A DNA stretch of 7,828 bases from Candidatus Altarchaeota archaeon. GTDB lineage: Archaea > Altiarchaeota > Altiarchaeia > IMC4 > SCGC-AAA252-I15. The DNA lies in contig JAPKXP010000114.1 of the NCBI GenBank assembly GCA_026394745.1, positions 1-7,828 of the forward strand, read 5' to 3'. Shown in pieces: positions 6,543-7,828 of the stretch. Under the pieces are notes generated by a model. That model saw only the letters and a list, made by a program, of their open reading frames with translations. It did no database searches and was not told where the DNA came from. The position numbers were made by a program, and so were the translations under genes. The stretch's first letter is position 1. The number at the start of each line of letters is the position of its first letter.

Positions 6543-6570
6543 TAAAAAGAGCTGTAACGGACTTTTTTTA
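6543..6570 (+). terminator. Second T-tract terminator candidate
   Basis: A run of seven T (6563-6569) is the longest in the window and lies 48 bp after the stop codon of the membrane winged-helix gene. TAAAAAG (6543-6549) can pair with the start of the tract (CTTTTT from 6562), although the stem is A/T-rich and weak. Together with the hairpin at 6515 it probably insulates the S-layer gene from readthrough. Confidence 0.5.
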
Positions 6571-6573
6571 CGG

Positions 6574-6581
6574 TATAAATA
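6574..6581 (+). promoter_or_regulatory. Upstream TATA box of the S-layer gene (P1)
   Basis: TATAAATA is a perfect archaeal TATA octamer that follows the T7 terminator by 4 bp. The bases before it (ACGG) are a poor BRE. Initiation would be near 6604 and would give a leader of about 110 nt. It is identical to the octamer at 6611. Confidence 0.45.
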
Positions 6582-6604
6582 AAATAATGCCTGAATTGTT
6601 CACT

Positions 6605-6618
6605 CGAAAATATAAATA
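6605..6618 (+). promoter_or_regulatory. Main BRE/TATA promoter of the S-layer gene (P2)
   Basis: CGAAAA followed directly by TATAAATA is an excellent BRE plus TATA combination, the best promoter in the window. Initiation about 26 nt downstream of the TATA centre falls near 6640, giving a leader of about 74 nt that starts at the foot of the stem-loop at 6640-6676. Confidence 0.68.
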
Positions 6619-6639
6619 GAAGAAGATGTAATTTGTATG

Positions 6640-6676
6640 AGCACAAAACTTAGCCAATCAGCTAACTCTATGTGCT
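6640..6676 (+). promoter_or_regulatory. Stem-loop in the S-layer mRNA leader
   Basis: AGCACA (6640-6645) pairs with TGTGCT (6671-6676). Inside it TTAGC (6650-6654) pairs with GCTAA (6661-6665) around a 6-nt CAATCA loop, and A6648 can pair with T6667 across a C-C mismatch. The two stems are separated by a small internal loop. The structure begins at the predicted P2 start and ends 17 nt before the Shine-Dalgarno core, which it leaves unpaired. Protection of the mRNA 5' end is a possible role; this is inference. Confidence 0.5.
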
Positions 6677-6693
6677 ATAAAATAAGACAATAA

Positions 6694-6701
6694 AAAGGAG
6701 G
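6694..6701 (+). promoter_or_regulatory. Shine-Dalgarno of the S-layer gene
   Basis: AAAGGAGG is a near-full match to the 16S rRNA anti-Shine-Dalgarno. It ends 12 nt before the ATG at 6714, slightly long but usable, with an A-rich unstructured spacer. No comparable site precedes the 2471, 4920 or 5448 starts, so this gene appears to use a different initiation mode from its neighbours. Confidence 0.75.
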
Positions 6702-6713
6702 AAGACAAAAAAA

Positions 6714-7828
6714 ATGAAAACGTTGAAACGGATTGGCTCCATAGCAGCCGGTGCCGTAATGCTGGGCGCAGCATTATCAGGCGCAGTAAGTGCTGGAATG
6801 GACGCTACCGGATTGACGAAGGACTTCTTCTACGACGCGGGCTATAACCCTATAGTCCAGGTCGTCGTCGGAAGCAAAGGCCTTGCGTCAGACTCTGTCG
6901 CAGCAGGAAACATTGCGGCAGTAATCGGAAATCTGGCGTACACGAGTACGACAGCTACAGGAGGAGAAGCAACAGCCAGTGGAAAGGTTGTTCTAGGCGT
7001 GTCTGCAAGAGGTGCTTCAGGAAAGTACGAACAAGCATCCCCAATGAACCGCTCAGACTTTGACGGTGACATAAAGATAGACACGAACAGCGACAACAAA
7101 GCAGACTTCTACGACGACAACCAGGGGCTAATCTTCAAGAACACGCAGACAACCTACTCAAAAGGTTCGTTTGTGACGTACAACATTGCCTGCGACCAGC
7201 AGACAAGAACTGAAGCAGCCATACTGAAGGAAGCTACGTACAACAACGTACACTGCCTGTTCTGCCAAACACTATGTTTGAGCCAACTCGAGAACCCCTC
7301 GCACAAGTTCGAGGAGAAGATCTGGATCGACTACACCAAGATCAAGTACTACGAAGACGGCTTAAGCACAGACGAGGCAGAAGCCCTAGCAATGAAGGTT
7401 GAGAGCGGAGCAATCCAATACATCCTTCAGACAGGGGACATCCCGATGAACACCATCGACGGTGGTAGTGCCTCAGACGACCAGATCGACTTCGAATGGA
7501 GAGGAAAGTTCCTCTTGTTCGGTGAAGAGTACTACACTAAGGATGTTGACGGCTTGAAGAAGATATACCTGGCGAAAGGGAAAATCTTGGACGACATCAG
7601 CAGTGAAGGATACACCGCTGAATACAACAACTACAAGTTCAAGATCGACCACCTGATCTACTCAGCAGAGTACACAGTCGCAGGTATACTCTTGGACGTT
7701 GAAAAGCCAGACGGAACCGTCGTGCAGACGCAAGTCAGCAAGATGGCCAACGGTATCGTAGACGACATCGAGATTGCTGGTGTGTACGCTGAAGAAGCAG
7801 ACGCAGTAGCAACCGCAAGCATACTAGT
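6714..7828 (+). CDS. S-layer protein, N-terminal 371 residues (3' end outside window)
   Basis: The frame is open from the ATG at 6714 to the window edge. Residues 1-27 are a signal peptide (KTLKR, then a hydrophobic Ala/Gly core, AVSA cleavage site). The mature start contains PIVQVVVGSKGLASDSVAAGNIAAVIGNLAY in register with the N-terminal domain of Methanocaldococcus/Methanococcus-type S-layer proteins, whose 'VVG...ASD..AA.NIAA.IG.LAY' pattern I recognise. Such proteins form the outer lattice of the archaeal cell. The visible part is rich in Asp, Glu, Ser, Thr and Ala, and includes an Asp-rich possible Ca2+ loop (123-136) and four cysteines (C160, C181, C184, C188). Family members are usually 500 residues or longer, so a large part is missing. 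The strong promoter, leader stem-loop and Shine-Dalgarno fit a very abundant protein. The start is supported by the Shine-Dalgarno and the signal peptide. Confidence 0.87.
   Translation, partial: MKTLKRIGSIAAGAVMLGAALSGAVSAGMDATGLTKDFFYDAGYNPIVQVVVGSKGLASDSVAAGNIAAVIGNLAYTSTTATGGEATASGKVVLGVSARGASGKYEQASPMNRSDFDGDIKIDTNSDNKADFYDDNQGLIFKNTQTTYSKGSFVTYNIACDQQTRTEAAILKEATYNNVHCLFCQTLCLSQLENPSHKFEEKIWIDYTKIKYYEDGLSTDEAEALAMKVESGAIQYILQTGDIPMNTIDGGSASDDQIDFEWRGKFLLFGEEYYTKDVDGLKKIYLAKGKILDDISSEGYTAEYNNYKFKIDHLIYSAEYTVAGILLDVEKPDGTVVQTQVSKMANGIVDDIEIAGVYAEEADAVATASIL

Noticed and set aside
6619..6713. S-layer leader as a riboswitch
   Set aside because: The leader is short and holds one simple nested hairpin. 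No known aptamer pattern is visible and the Shine-Dalgarno is not paired in it.
1..7828. CRISPR array, tRNA genes, insertion sequences or defence cassette
   Set aside because: No regularly spaced repeats, tRNA-like cloverleaf sequence, transposase or nuclease motifs or terminal inverted repeats were seen. The genes look like chromosomal housekeeping and envelope genes.

Overview
The window looks archaeal. Evidence: a Hel308-type Ski2-like helicase, an archaeal-style Ncs6/TtuA tRNA thiolase, a single-pass membrane protein with a cytoplasmic winged helix, and a secreted protein whose N-terminus resembles Methanocaldococcus-type S-layer proteins. Archaeal TATA elements also lie about 26-28 nt before several start codons, the spacing expected of leaderless mRNAs. 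Arginine is mostly AGG/AGA. The lineage cannot be fixed from this sequence; a euryarchaeal or DPANN-type archaeon (for example Aenigmarchaeota-like) is my inference. No tRNA, rRNA, CRISPR array, transposase or integrase was seen.

Layout, left to right: (1) the 3' end of a nitroreductase-family gene (1-312, +); (2) hel308 (378-2447, +); (3) an unrecognised 259-aa protein (2471-3250, +) with its own TATA box over the hel308 stop codon; (4) a convergent three-gene operon on the minus strand (4876 down to 3247) encoding an 88-aa coiled-coil protein, a 148-aa helix-turn-helix-like protein and the Ncs6/TtuA-type tRNA thiolase, joined by two ATGA stop/start overlaps; (5) a 43-bp divergent promoter region; (6) an unrecognised 169-aa protein (4920-5429, +); (7) a secreted/membrane sensor-like protein with a cytoplasmic winged helix (5448-6515, +); (8) a 198-bp intergenic region with two T-tract terminator candidates, two identical TATA octamers, a leader stem-loop and a strong Shine-Dalgarno; (9) the 5' part of an S-layer protein gene (6714 to the window edge, +).

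Most genes look like ordinary archaeal housekeeping. The more interesting part is the right third, where a membrane-anchored putative transcription regulator with a glycosylation-prone outer domain sits directly upstream of an S-layer gene. That S-layer gene has an elaborate promoter and leader, unlike its apparently leaderless neighbours. A regulatory link between envelope state and S-layer expression is plausible but is inference. Other curiosities are the operon pairing tRNA thiolation with two small unknown proteins, the crossed divergent promoters at 4890-4916, a CTAG tetranucleotide serving as stop codon on both strands, and a cysteine cluster in the S-layer protein.
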